A program made the translations under genes and the position numbers. A model generated the notes under the pieces. The model saw only the letters and a list, made by a program, of their open reading frames with translations, ran no database searches and had not been told where the DNA came from. Positions 19,329 to 28,014 of a DNA stretch of 64,000 bases are shown here, piece by piece (within the stretch, counting starts at the first letter, position 1; each line of letters begins with the position of its first letter). This DNA is from Sphingopyxis sp. PET50 (lineage in GTDB: Bacteria; Pseudomonadota; Alphaproteobacteria; Sphingomonadales; Sphingomonadaceae): assembly GCF_025244705.1 (NCBI RefSeq), contig NZ_CP104207.1, positions 434,001 through 498,000 of the forward strand, given 5' to 3'.

Positions 19329-19453
19329 GCTGGGGGGAGGGCGGCTTCCCCCCCGTCCAAAGCCGCCCTTCCTTCGTCGCGGGCGTCGCAAGGCACCCCT
19401 CCAAGCTCGGCCCATGACGCCCGCGACATCATTCGCTTTTGCAGGAATCCGAC

Positions 19454-20755
19454 ATGGATGATCTCAATGTCATCGACATGTTTCTTGAAGCCTTCATCCG
19501 CTACATCGACAGCGGATTCGGGCTTCTCGGTCCCGACGTCGGATTCCTCACCACGATCCTGATCGGCATCGACATCACGCTTGCCGGCCTGTTCTGGGCG
19601 CTCGGCGGCGAAGACGATGTCATCGCCAAATTCCTCAAGAAGATCCTCTATGTCGGCGTGTTCGCCCTGATCCTGAACAGTTTCTCGACGCTGTCCGAGA
19701 TCGTCTTCAATAGCTTCGCCGGTCTCGGCCTGACCGCTGGCGGCAGCGCGATCACCGCCGACGATTTGCTGAAACCGGGGCGCCTGGCAGGAACTGGATT
19801 CGAAGCGGCCTGGCCGCTTCTCGAGCAGGCGAAGGATCTCGTCGGTCCCATCGATTTCTTCGACAATTTCGTCGAGATCGCGGTGCTGGTGATCGCGTGG
19901 ATCGTCGTGATCGCGGCCTTCTTCATCATGGCGATCCAGCTTTTTATCACGATCCTCGAATTCAAGCTGACGAGCCTCGCGGGCTTCGTGCTCGTGCCCT
20001 TCGCGCTCTGGAACCGCACCGCCTTTCTCGCCGAACGCGTGCTCGGCAATGTCGTTAGCTCGGGCATCAAGGTCATGGTGCTCACCGTGATCGTCGGCAT
20101 CGGGTCGAACTATTTCGCGGACTTCACCAGCGCGATCACCGACGAGATGTCGATCGAGCAGGCCGTGTCGCTCATGCTCGCGAGCCTCGTGATCTTCGGG
20201 CTCGCTATCTTCGGACCCGGAATCGCTTCGGGTCTCGTTTCTGGCGGACCGCAACTCGGCGCGGGGTCGGCGATGGCCACGACCGCGCTCGCGGCGGGCG
20301 GCATCGCCATGGGCGGTGCCGGTGCTGTCGCGGCCGCGCGCGGCGTCGCGGGGGCGGGTCTCGGCGCGATCCGCGCGGGCACGTCGATGGGATCGGCCGC
20401 GACGACCGCCTACAAGCTCGGACAGGAAACATCGGGCTCCGCCACCATCCGCGCCGGTCTTGGCGGCATGGCGACCGCGGCAAAAGGCACTGCCGCCAAT
20501 CGGATGCGCGGGAGCCTCGATCTCGGCGCGGCTGCCGACCGTGGCCAGCAAGCGGCCTGGGCCGCGGGCAGTACATCGGCGGGGTCTGCGACCGCTGCGA
20601 ACGGCGCCGCGAGGCAGGAATCCATGCCCGCCTGGGCGCAAAAACTCCAGTCCACGCAGGCGTCGCGCCACCGCCGCCAGATGGCGATCAACACCGTCCA
20701 GGGTGGCGACCGCGGCGGCGGCAGTATCACTCCAGACATCAGGGAAAGGGACTAG
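19454..20755 (+). CDS. trbL: TrbL/VirB6-type polytopic channel protein
   Basis: The protein is 433 residues, with five or more membrane segments in residues 20-260 (FLTTILIGIDITLAGLFWAL, then AVLVIAWIVVIAAFFIMAI and SLMLASLVIFGLAIFGP). A long alanine/glycine-rich C-terminal region follows and ends in a polar tail, the TrbL/VirB6 layout. It forms the inner-membrane passage. The ATG at 19,454 is chosen because AGGAA lies seven bases before it. Confidence 0.9.
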   Translation: MDDLNVIDMFLEAFIRYIDSGFGLLGPDVGFLTTILIGIDITLAGLFWALGGEDDVIAKFLKKILYVGVFALILNSFSTLSEIVFNSFAGLGLTAGGSAITADDLLKPGRLAGTGFEAAWPLLEQAKDLVGPIDFFDNFVEIAVLVIAWIVVIAAFFIMAIQLFITILEFKLTSLAGFVLVPFALWNRTAFLAERVLGNVVSSGIKVMVLTVIVGIGSNYFADFTSAITDEMSIEQAVSLMLASLVIFGLAIFGPGIASGLVSGGPQLGAGSAMATTALAAGGIAMGGAGAVAAARGVAGAGLGAIRAGTSMGSAATTAYKLGQETSGSATIRAGLGGMATAAKGTAANRMRGSLDLGAAADRGQQAAWAAGSTSAGSATAANGAARQESMPAWAQKLQSTQASRHRRQMAINTVQGGDRGGGSITPDIRERD

Positions 20756-20758
20756 ATC

Positions 20759-21595
20759 ATGCGATTCAAGCGTGCCGTCGAGCGCTATGGGAGAACGCCC
20801 GAACCGGAGACGCCTTATCAGCGCGCCGGGCAGCTATGGGACGGACGGATCGGGTCCGCCCGCGTTCAGGCGAGGAATTGGCGCATGATGGCGTTCGGCG
20901 GGCTGTTCCTGACCACCGGCCTGTCGGCTGCGCTGGTGTGGCAGTCGCTGCAAAGCCGCGTCGTCCCCTATGTGGTCGAGGTCGACCGCCTCGGCGAAGC
21001 GCGCAGCGTCGCGCCCGCGGTGACCGACTATCGGCCGACCGACCCGCAGATTTCCTGGCACCTCGGACGCTTCATCGCGAACATCCGAGCGCGCTCGCTC
21101 GATCCGGTGCTGATGCGCGAGAACTGGCTGTCGGCCTATGATTTCGCGACCGAGCGCGCTTCGCTGTTCCTCGGCGAATATGCCCGCGCCGCCGATCCGT
21201 TCGCCGAGGTCGGCCGCAAGACGGTGTCGGTGCAGGTGACCAGCGTTGTGCGCGCGTCCGACAACAGCTTCCAAGTCAAATGGACCGAGAGCGCATATGA
21301 GCGCGGGAGCCTCACCAGCACATCGCGATGGACCGCGATGCTGACGGTAAAAATCCAGCCGCCCCGTTCGGCCGAGGTGCTGAGGAAGAATCCGCTCGGC
21401 CTCTATGTCGACGCGATCGACTGGAGCCGCGAACTGGAGCCGTCCTCCGAACGGGCCATGCCCAGAGAATTTCCGTTGCCGTCGGATTTGCTCCCGGAAG
21501 CGCCGCTGCATCGCGACCTCCCGCTCGGGTCGCCGCTTGATCCAGGGCTTGCCGAGCCCGCAACTCCCTCGAGTCCCGAAAGGAACGCCCAATGA
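20759..21595 (+). CDS. trbF: TrbF/VirB8-type assembly protein
   Basis: The protein is 278 residues, with one membrane anchor at about residues 45-62 (MMAFGGLFLTTGLSAALVW) and then a periplasmic VirB8 domain: VVPYVVEVDRLGEA, ISWHLGRFIANIRARSLDP and FQVKWTESAYERG. VirB8 proteins nucleate assembly of the channel. A proline-rich tail ends it, and the stop overlaps the trbG start. Confidence 0.92.
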   Translation: MRFKRAVERYGRTPEPETPYQRAGQLWDGRIGSARVQARNWRMMAFGGLFLTTGLSAALVWQSLQSRVVPYVVEVDRLGEARSVAPAVTDYRPTDPQISWHLGRFIANIRARSLDPVLMRENWLSAYDFATERASLFLGEYARAADPFAEVGRKTVSVQVTSVVRASDNSFQVKWTESAYERGSLTSTSRWTAMLTVKIQPPRSAEVLRKNPLGLYVDAIDWSRELEPSSERAMPREFPLPSDLLPEAPLHRDLPLGSPLDPGLAEPATPSSPERNAQ

Positions 21596-22411
21596 TCCGT
21601 GCCGTCCTCTTGTCGGCGAGCTGCTTCGCGCTCGCCATTCCCGCCGCCGCGCAGACAGCCGCGCGCGTCGATGCCGCCAACAGAGCGGCGCTGCGTGAAC
21701 CGACGAGAGCGGGCTATATCAGTGCCGTTCAAGTTTACCCGTGGTCGGAAGGCACGCTCTATCGCCTCTACGCCGCGCCCGAACGCGTGACCGATATCGC
21801 GCTGCAGCCTGGCGAGACGATCACCTCGGTCGCGGCAGGCGATACGGTGCGCTGGACGGTCGGCGACACGAGCAGCGGGAGCGGGCAGGGCAAACGGACG
21901 CATATTTTGGTGAAGCCCTTTTCCGCCGGGCTGCGCACCAATTTGCTCATCACGACCGATCGGCGCGTCTATCACATCGAACTCGAAAGCCGGTTGAGCG
22001 GCGCAATGGCGGCACTTTCCTGGACCTATCCGCAGGACGAGCTGATCGCTCTGCGCCATGACCGGGAGGCTGCCGAGGCGGCAATGCCAGTGGCTTCGGG
22101 CCTTGCCGTCGCAAATCTCAATTTCAACTACGCGATCTCGGGCGACAAGCCGGCATGGCGACCACTGCGCGCGTTCGATGATGGCCGAGCAAACCTTCAT
22201 CGAGTTTTCGCCGAGCATCGCCGTCGGTGAAGCGCCGCCGTTGTTCGTCATCGGCGAGGAGGGTGAGGCACAGCTCGTCAACTACCGTGTCGCGGGGCGT
22301 TACTATGTCGTCGATCGCCTGTTCGGTGCGGCTGAACTGCGCCTTGGCGGCAAAAAGCAGAAGGTCGTGCGGATCGAGACGGCGCAGCCGAAGCGGGGGA
22401 AGGGCAAATGA
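21592..22411 (+). CDS. trbG: TrbG/VirB9-type outer-membrane core protein (frameshifted as sequenced)
   Basis: A signal peptide (LLSASCFALAIPAAAQT) is followed by the VirB9 beta-rich fold: VYPWSEGTLYRLYAAPERVTD, ALQPGETITSVAAGDTVRW and LLITTDRRVYHIELES. The frame breaks at 22,188 (GGCCGAGC for GGCCGGC). Repaired, it continues QTFIEFSPSIAVGEAPPLFV and VNYRVAGRYYVVDRLFGAAELR to a normal 272 residues. The start overlaps trbF and the end overlaps trbI. Confidence 0.92.
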
Positions 22412-23632
22412 CCGATCCTGCCGTTTCCCCCGCCAGCGCCGCGCCTGACCAAGGCCGATCCGGAAACGCTGGTCCTGCGCGCGGCGCCCGGTCGCGTCAC
22501 TCGCTTCCGCCGCGGAGCGGTCATCGCCATTGCCGCCGCCGGATCGACCGCGATTGTCGGCGTCGCATGGCTCGCGCTGAAACCGGCAAGCATCGGCATC
22601 GTCGCGCCCGCCGATGACAAGCCGCATGGCGCGAAGGCGGCGCCCGATGCGCTTGCGGGCGCGCCGACCAGCTATGGCGACGTGCCGCCGCTCGGTGCTC
22701 CGCTTCCCGGAGATTTGGGGCGTCCGATCCTCAATCATCAACGCGGGCCGGAAATGCTGCCGGAAGATGAGGGCGACGAAGCCGCGCGGCGTGCGGCCCA
22801 GGAGGCGGAGACCGAGCGCCAGCGGGTCGCGGCCGAACAGCGTGCAGCGCGGGAATCCGGGGTGATGCTGCAAATCGCCGGCAACCGGGCTTCCGCCAGC
22901 CCTGTTGCGGTCCCGGCAGTGCGGGACTCCGAATTGCCGCCGATCGCGCAGACCGAGGAAGCGACCGACCCCACTGGACAGCAGCGGAAGAACGCGATGG
23001 TGGGGCGCGCCAATGAGACCGCCGATGTGAGCCCGCACAGGCTGGTCGCGCCTATCTCGCGCTGGACCTTACAGGCCGGGAGCGTCATTGCGGCCAGTCT
23101 CATCACCGGGCTTAATTCGGACCTTCCGGGACTGGTAACGGCGCAGGTCACGGAAAATGTCTATGACAGCGTGACCGGGCGAAGCCTGCTCATTCCCCAT
23201 GGCTCGCGGTTGATCGGCAGTTACGATAGCGTCGTCGCCTTCGGCCAGAGCCGTGCGCTCGTCGTATGGCAGCGGATTATCCTGCCCGACGGGTCGTCGG
23301 TCCGCATCGACAATGTTCCTGCCACCGACACACAGGGCTATGCGGGCCTTTCCGACAAGATCGATCGGCACACATGGCAGCTCTTGAAGGGCGTCGCGCT
23401 GTCGACACTGCTCGGCGTCGGCACCGAATTGAGTTTCGGCAGCACCGAAAGCGATCTCGTTCGCGCTATTCGCGAGTCCGCGCAGCAGGGCGGTGCGCGT
23501 GCAGGCGACCAACTTGTCGCGCGAGGCCTTGATATCCAGCCGACCGTGCGCGTCCGTCCGGGCTGGCCGCTTCGGGTCATCGTCCACAGGGATATTGTCG
23601 TCGGGCGGGCTTGGGGAGGCGCGCGTGGCTGA
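22408..23632 (+). CDS. trbI: TrbI/VirB10-type energy-transducing channel protein (frameshifted as sequenced)
   Basis: The ATG at 22,408 overlaps the trbG stop, but the frame is lost near 22,442 (GCCGCGC where GCCGGC or GCCCGC would restore it). Repaired, it reads LTKADPETLVLRAAPGRVT, one membrane anchor (AVIAIAAAGSTAIVGVAWLAL), a charged linker and the VirB10 barrel domain (LQAGSVIAASLITGLNSDLPG, then GSRLIGSYDSVVAFGQSR and LLKGVALSTLLGVGTELSF). The total is 407 residues. It spans both membranes and senses the ATPases. Confidence 0.92.
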
Positions 23633-23855
23633 TCTCAAATTGCCGAAGCTGCCCGACCGCGCCCCGACCAAGCTCACCATTAGCGTGATGCCCGACCTTC
23701 ACTGTGCGTTGCTCGATTATGCAGCCGTCTATGCGGATGCCTATGGTGAACAGGCCCATGTATCTGACCTCATCCCCTACATGCTCTCGGCGTTTCTCGA
23801 CAATGATCGCTCATTTCAGCGGTTGCGCCGCGAACGGAGCGGAAAGGGGGGATGA
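23625..23855 (+). CDS. DUF2274 family protein
   Basis: This 76-residue protein (ADLKLPKLPDRAPTKLTISV, then LLDYAAVYADAYGEQAHVSDLI, then MLSAFLDNDRSFQRLRRER) belongs to the small DUF2274 group almost always found after trbI in proteobacterial conjugative elements. Its shape, a strand followed by two helices, recalls ribbon-helix-helix proteins. Start GTG at 23,625, six bases after GGGGAGG, overlapping the trbI end. Its role in transfer is unproven. Confidence 0.8.
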   Translation: MADLKLPKLPDRAPTKLTISVMPDLHCALLDYAAVYADAYGEQAHVSDLIPYMLSAFLDNDRSFQRLRRERSGKGG

Positions 23856-24529
23856 TGATAGCCTATGCCTCCCGTACCGGCACTCGCCGCAACCTCGATG
23901 CCCTGCGCCGCGCCGGATGGAGGCTGATGGTGTCGGCACGCGGTGCCTTGCGGACGGAGGGCTTCCGCTATGCTCTCGACAACGGAGCGTGGACCTCGTT
24001 CCAGCGCGGCGAGCCATTCGACGAAGCTGCGTTCGAGCGAGCGGTTGCCCTGCTCGGTGCCGATGCGGATTGGATCGCCGTGCCCGATATCGTCATGGGC
24101 GGCATGGCATCGCTGAAGTTTTCGCGAATGTGGCTCGCCCGGCTCCGCAATCGTCGAAGCCTTTCCAGTGCGACCTTCATGATAGCTGTCCAGAACGGGA
24201 TCGCGCCAGGGCATATCCGCGACCTGACTGGCCCGCGCGTCGGGATCTTCGTCGGTGGCGATACCGAATGGAAGCTGGCGACGATGACGGGATGGGCAAG
24301 GCTCGCACACGCACGCGGCGCAATATGCCATGTCGGCCGGGTCAACAGCGCGCGGCGTATCCGGCTTTGCGCGGCGGCGGGCGTCGACAGCTTCGACGGA
24401 TCGGGCGTGTCACGATTTGCCGCAGCGCTACCGCCACTCGATCTTGCGAGGCGGCAGGCCGATGTAGAAGGCTGGCTCTTGCGAGATGAAACCGCAATGA
24501 GTCCCTCCTCCTCGGGGATGCCGAAATGA
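23852..24529 (+). CDS. TGT/DpdA-like TIM-barrel protein
   Basis: The 225-residue protein has YALDNGAWTSFQRGEPFDEAAF, WIAVPDIVMGGMASLKFS, FMIAVQNGIAP, GIFVGGDTEWKLATMTGWA and HVGRVNSARRIRLCAAAGVDSFDGSG in order. The acidic VPDIV and DSFDGS loops and the GGDTEWK strand recall the queuine tRNA-ribosyltransferase fold as used by phage DpdA-type enzymes, which put 7-deazaguanines into DNA. I infer this from the pattern only. No preQ0 pathway genes are in the window. Start and stop overlap both neighbours, so it belongs to the transfer operon. Confidence 0.45.
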   Translation: MMIAYASRTGTRRNLDALRRAGWRLMVSARGALRTEGFRYALDNGAWTSFQRGEPFDEAAFERAVALLGADADWIAVPDIVMGGMASLKFSRMWLARLRNRRSLSSATFMIAVQNGIAPGHIRDLTGPRVGIFVGGDTEWKLATMTGWARLAHARGAICHVGRVNSARRIRLCAAAGVDSFDGSGVSRFAAALPPLDLARRQADVEGWLLRDETAMSPSSSGMPK

Positions 24530-24765
24530 GGCGAGGGATCAGTCTCGAGGAGCGCGAGCGGATCGCGGCAGAGGCGCTGGCTGCGCAAGGCGCACTGCCG
24601 ACCGAACCGCTCAGCGTGCGCGTTGCTGATGCCGTGAAACTCACCGGCATTCCGCGCACGGCCCTTTATGAGCTGATCGGGGCGGGCACGATCGATACCG
24701 TAAAGATCGGCCGATCGACCTTCATTCTCTACGCGAGCCTGAAGCGCCTTTTCCAGAAATACTGA
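24526..24765 (+). CDS. Excisionase-like helix-turn-helix protein
   Basis: This is a 79-residue protein with a MerR/Xis-type winged helix: SVRVADAVKLTGIPRTALYELIGAGTIDTVKIGRSTFILYASLKRLF. Such proteins direct integrases to excise. It ends 21 bases from the convergently transcribed right integrase and overlaps the preceding stop, so its expression would be coupled to the transfer operon, a sensible logic for excision before transfer. Confidence 0.8.
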   Translation: MRRGISLEERERIAAEALAAQGALPTEPLSVRVADAVKLTGIPRTALYELIGAGTIDTVKIGRSTFILYASLKRLFQKY

Positions 24766-24786
24766 GCTGCGAACACCGTCGCGCCA

Positions 24787-26022
24787 TTATTCCGGGCTGC
24801 AGGTCGATCTTCCGCCACGAAAATCGACGTGGATCACGTTTCCGGCGCTTCGCAGTTCGTCGAGATGATCTGACCACCATTGCGCCATCCGCACACGCTC
24901 GGCCCAATGGCTGGCTCGATTATAGGCCGCGCGAACAGGATCGGGATCGCAGTGCGCGAGTGCGCGTTCGATCGCGTCGGGATGCCACAAGCCAGATTCG
25001 TTGAGCAACGTGCTCGCCATCGCACGAAAGCCGTGCGCGGTCATTTCGTCGCCGTCGTACCCGAGCTGCCGCAGCGCGTTGTTGAGATTATTTTCGCAGA
25101 TCGGCTGTCGCCAATTGTGCAGGGCGGGGAAGAGATAGTGGCTTGGATTATTGAGCGTACCGAGCTCACGAAGCAGTGCGAGGCTCTGGGACGACAGCGG
25201 CACGGCATGGGACCGGCGCATTTTCGTCCTTGCCGCGGGAATGGTCCACACGGCGTCGTCGAAATCGATGTCACTCCATTTCGCCGCCCGTAGTTCGCCC
25301 GGGCGCAAGAAAACATGCGGGGCGAGCTGAAGCGCGATCCGCGTTTCGGGGCGACCCGTATAGCTTTGGATGGCGCGAAGCAGCTCGCCAACATGTCGCG
25401 GGTCGAGGATCGCGGCGCGGTGCGTTACTTTCGGAACGATCAATGCACCGCGAAGAACCTCGGCATGGTTATGTTCGGCCCGGAGAGTCGCGATCGCGTA
25501 TCGAAAGATGCGTCCAGCGAATCCGCGGGTGCGAACGGCGGTTTCGTGATGACCACGGCGTTCGATCAGCTTGAGCGCGATGAGCAGATCGTGCGGCGAT
25601 ACACCGCCGATCGGCATCGAACCGATGTGCGGATCGAGCAGATCCCGAAACCAGCGCAGCTTGGCAAGCGTGGCGGGGGCTTTGCCTTCGGCTTTCATCT
25701 TGTCGATATATTCATCGGCAATGGCGCGGAAGGTCGCCGTGGAGGCGACCATGGTCACGAGCTTGTTCCGTTTGGCGACAGCCGGATCAATTCCTCCCGC
25801 GAGCTGGTCGCGGGCGTCGTGGCATTTCGCGCGGGCGGTGCGCAATCCGACTTGCGGAAACTTCCCGAGCGAGAGCCTTCGCTCGCGGCCGTACAGGCGG
25901 TATCTGAAGCGCCAAAGGCGCGAGCCATTGGGTTGGATCAGCAGGAAGAGCCCGTTGCCGTCGTAGATCTTGTAGGGTTTCGAGCGTGGGCGGAGCGACC
26001 GAATCTGCCGGAGGGTCAACAT
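24787..26022 (-). CDS. DUF4102-family tyrosine integrase (right, tRNA-Thr)
   Basis: The 411-residue P4-type integrase has an N-terminal DUF4102 domain (PYKIYDGNGLFLLIQPNGSR), the catalytic arginine in FLRPGELRAAKW, H-x-x-R in AHGFRAMASTLL, then LAHCDPDPVRAAYNRASHW with the likely tyrosine. It reads away from the tRNA-Thr gene, 125 bases from that gene's 3' end, the classic place for an integrase that uses a tRNA 3' end as attachment site. It is the best candidate for the recombinase of the conjugative element. Confidence 0.94.
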   Translation of the reverse strand: MLTLRQIRSLRPRSKPYKIYDGNGLFLLIQPNGSRLWRFRYRLYGRERRLSLGKFPQVGLRTARAKCHDARDQLAGGIDPAVAKRNKLVTMVASTATFRAIADEYIDKMKAEGKAPATLAKLRWFRDLLDPHIGSMPIGGVSPHDLLIALKLIERRGHHETAVRTRGFAGRIFRYAIATLRAEHNHAEVLRGALIVPKVTHRAAILDPRHVGELLRAIQSYTGRPETRIALQLAPHVFLRPGELRAAKWSDIDFDDAVWTIPAARTKMRRSHAVPLSSQSLALLRELGTLNNPSHYLFPALHNWRQPICENNLNNALRQLGYDGDEMTAHGFRAMASTLLNESGLWHPDAIERALAHCDPDPVRAAYNRASHWAERVRMAQWWSDHLDELRSAGNVIHVDFRGGRSTCSPE

Positions 26023-26146
26023 GGACGTTACCTCAAGTGTCAGTTGATGGTCGTCCGATGCTGCGCGCCTATGCGCGCGAGAGCAACAATGCTGCGGCCT
26101 GGCACCGCGAACGCGCCAAAAAAGCGTTTTATTTCAATGCGTTGGA

Positions 26147-26222
26147 TGGTGCCGCTTACAGGACTCGAACCTGTGACCCCATCATTACGAATGATGTGCT
26201 CTACCAACTGAGCTAAAGCGGC
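26147..26222 (-). tRNA. tRNA-Thr (CGU anticodon)
   Basis: The minus strand folds into a full cloverleaf. The 7-bp acceptor stem is GCCGCTT/AAGCGGC, the D arm carries AGCTCAGTTGGTAGAGC, the anticodon arm is CATCA-TTCGTAA-TGATG with anticodon CGT, and the T arm is ACAGG-TTCGAGT-CCTGT. Discriminator A and an encoded CCA end it. Its 3' end is the presumed attachment site of the element to its left. Confidence 0.97.
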
Positions 26223-26409
26223 AACGAGGGGCGCCACTAGCAGCGAGACCGGATGTTGACAAGCGCCCTCTGGCATTTGTTCTTGGCTCTTGGGCGATGA
26301 CCGTTTTGCCGGTCCGGTAAATTTCTGCGGCTGGTGACAGGGGATTTCGGCGGGCCGACGTCTATGATCCAATATCGCCTTGCCGCCTATCTGATTGGAG
26401 CCGGTCCCG

Positions 26410-27663
26410 ATGACGCAATCCTTTACGCGCGAAGAGTTCTACGACCTCGTCTGGTCGAAGCCGATGACGCACCTGGCGAAGGAGTTTCGGCTTTCCGACG
26501 TCGCGCTCCACAAAATTTGCAAGAAGCATGATATTCCCAAGCCCCCGCTCGGCTGGTGGGCGAAAAAGCAGGCCGGAAAACCGGTGAAGCAGACGCCGTT
26601 ACCACTCGCCGCAGAGGGCAAGGAGACCAGGATCAGCATCACCGCCGGCGAATTGCGCGGGGAACCGGAGCTTATGGCCGTCGCGCGCGAAGAGGCCCGG
26701 ATCGCGGCGTCCAGCATCGACAGCGAAGCGGATGTGCCGTCCCATCCGATCATCGAGCGGACAGCCGCGAAGTTGCGGAAGGCGAAGCCCGCTGCCGGTT
26801 CTATTCTGGTGTCGGTAGAAGGTGCCGGAGTCGTTCGCACGCTGATCGGTTCCGAGTCCGTGGATCGCTTCGAGCAGGTGCTGAACCGTATCGTCGCCGC
26901 TGCGGCGACGCTCGGAATCAAATTCGAGCGCGGCGAAAAGGGCGCGGTCTTCATATGCGATGGGGAGGCGATCGGCTTTTCGGTTTCGGAACTCACGCGA
27001 CGCGAGAAGCATGTGCTTACCGAGAAGGAGCAGGCGGAGTACGCCGCATGGAAGAGCAAGCGGGACCGCTATTGGGCTCGGCGAAGCACGCCGCGGGGTT
27101 GGGATGACGACGATGATGTTGATCTATTTCCACCGCGCTTTCCCGAATGGGACTATCATCCTACCGGCCAGCTCTCGTTCGAGCTCGATCAACAGCATTT
27201 CTGGAATGCGAGCCCGCGCAAATCTTTTCGTGACGCCAAGGTTCAACGTCTCGAGTTGATCGCAGGCGATATCGCGGTCGGGATTGCCGTCTATGCCGCG
27301 GCGATGAAAGCAGACCGCGTTCGCCGGGAAGAAGATGCGCGGCAACGCGAGGAGGAGAGGCGACAGCGCGAGCGGGCCGAGCGTGCAGAGCATGTCGAAA
27401 AACGCCGCTATGAAGCACTCGACAATATTCTCGATGAACTCGCTGCGCTCGAACGCCTGCGCAGCCTGGTCGGCGGCTTGCGTTCCGAACTCGCTTCGAC
27501 AGCGGAAGGACGGGCCGAGGCGTTCCTTGCCTTCGCGGAGAAGCGCCTGGCGAGCCGCGAGGCAGCATTCTCGGCGGATGGGCTACAGCGGCGCTTCGAA
27601 AAGAACAGGCTCTTCGGTGACGATGACGATCATGATTTTCGCCCGTCCCGATACTATTTTTGA
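26410..27663 (+). CDS. Conserved hypothetical protein with HTH-like N-terminus
   Basis: The 417-residue protein begins FTREEFYDLVWSKPMTHLAKEFRLSDVALHKICKKHDIPKPPLGWWAKK, which looks like a helix-turn-helix of the kind found in phage-borne proteins. A mixed middle with RRSTPRGWDDDDDVD follows. The C-terminal third is a highly charged coiled coil rich in E and R (REEDARQREEERRQRER). I do not know its function. The start ATG follows the tRNA region; an in-frame TTG lies at 26,395. It lies outside the presumed element, between the tRNA and a second integration scar. Confidence 0.7.
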   Translation: MTQSFTREEFYDLVWSKPMTHLAKEFRLSDVALHKICKKHDIPKPPLGWWAKKQAGKPVKQTPLPLAAEGKETRISITAGELRGEPELMAVAREEARIAASSIDSEADVPSHPIIERTAAKLRKAKPAAGSILVSVEGAGVVRTLIGSESVDRFEQVLNRIVAAAATLGIKFERGEKGAVFICDGEAIGFSVSELTRREKHVLTEKEQAEYAAWKSKRDRYWARRSTPRGWDDDDDVDLFPPRFPEWDYHPTGQLSFELDQQHFWNASPRKSFRDAKVQRLELIAGDIAVGIAVYAAAMKADRVRREEDARQREEERRQRERAERAEHVEKRRYEALDNILDELAALERLRSLVGGLRSELASTAEGRAEAFLAFAEKRLASREAAFSADGLQRRFEKNRLFGDDDDHDFRPSRYYF

Positions 27664-27940
27664 CGCGGCTTGCGCCCGGGTGGGTCGACGTCCGTGCCCG
27701 GCCGAATCAGGCGGGCTTTTGATGCAAGGGCAGTCATTCGGGACTCGAACCACTGCACTGAATTTTATCTAGGGTATTGAACTGGGTATTAGTCATTTTA
27801 ATTCGGAGAAAACTTCATAATAATCAATGTATTAGAGATAATATTTGAGTCCTCTTCTGCCATTCACCGTCCGGTGACGTCCATGGACGTTCGGGAATGT
27901 CCAGAAATTCTAGGTTTTTCAGAACTTTGTTCAGTTAAAC
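27664..27940. other. AT-rich gene-free scar with integrase-type direct repeats
   Basis: This is the lowest-GC stretch of the window. GGGTAT occurs at 27,772 and 27,784, the same 12-base period as at 101 and 113 upstream of the left integrase, and GACGTTCGGGAATGTCC near 27,886 resembles bases 1-16. No integrase follows; the IS3 element begins instead. I read it as the remains of an attachment region whose integrase was lost. Confidence 0.5.
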
Positions 27941-28014
27941 TGTCCGTCGTCAGAACATTTGGCACAACTCGCGGCGTAAATTAGCGGAGTGCGGGCCTCG
28001 TCCTGGGGTTGATA

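Larger units (their letters stand above)
1..26170. mobile_element. Integrative conjugative element / composite island at tRNA-Thr
   Basis: Two DUF4102 tyrosine integrases face inward at the two edges (151-1389 plus, 24,787-26,022 minus). Between them are a relaxase, a TraG coupling protein and a complete Trb mating-pair set, so self-transfer is plausible. The right boundary is inferred as the 3' end of the tRNA-Thr gene, because the right integrase starts 125 bases from it and reads away from it. I found no second copy of the tRNA 3' end in the window, so the left boundary is unknown. The left integrase may mark a second element nested beside the first, whose own target would lie just left of base 1. 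Confidence 0.6.

Noticed and set aside
27736-27760. GGGACTCGAACC resembling a tRNA T-arm
   Set aside because: The flanking bases do not form a T stem, and no acceptor or anticodon arm is near. It may be a trace of an attachment site but is not a tRNA gene.
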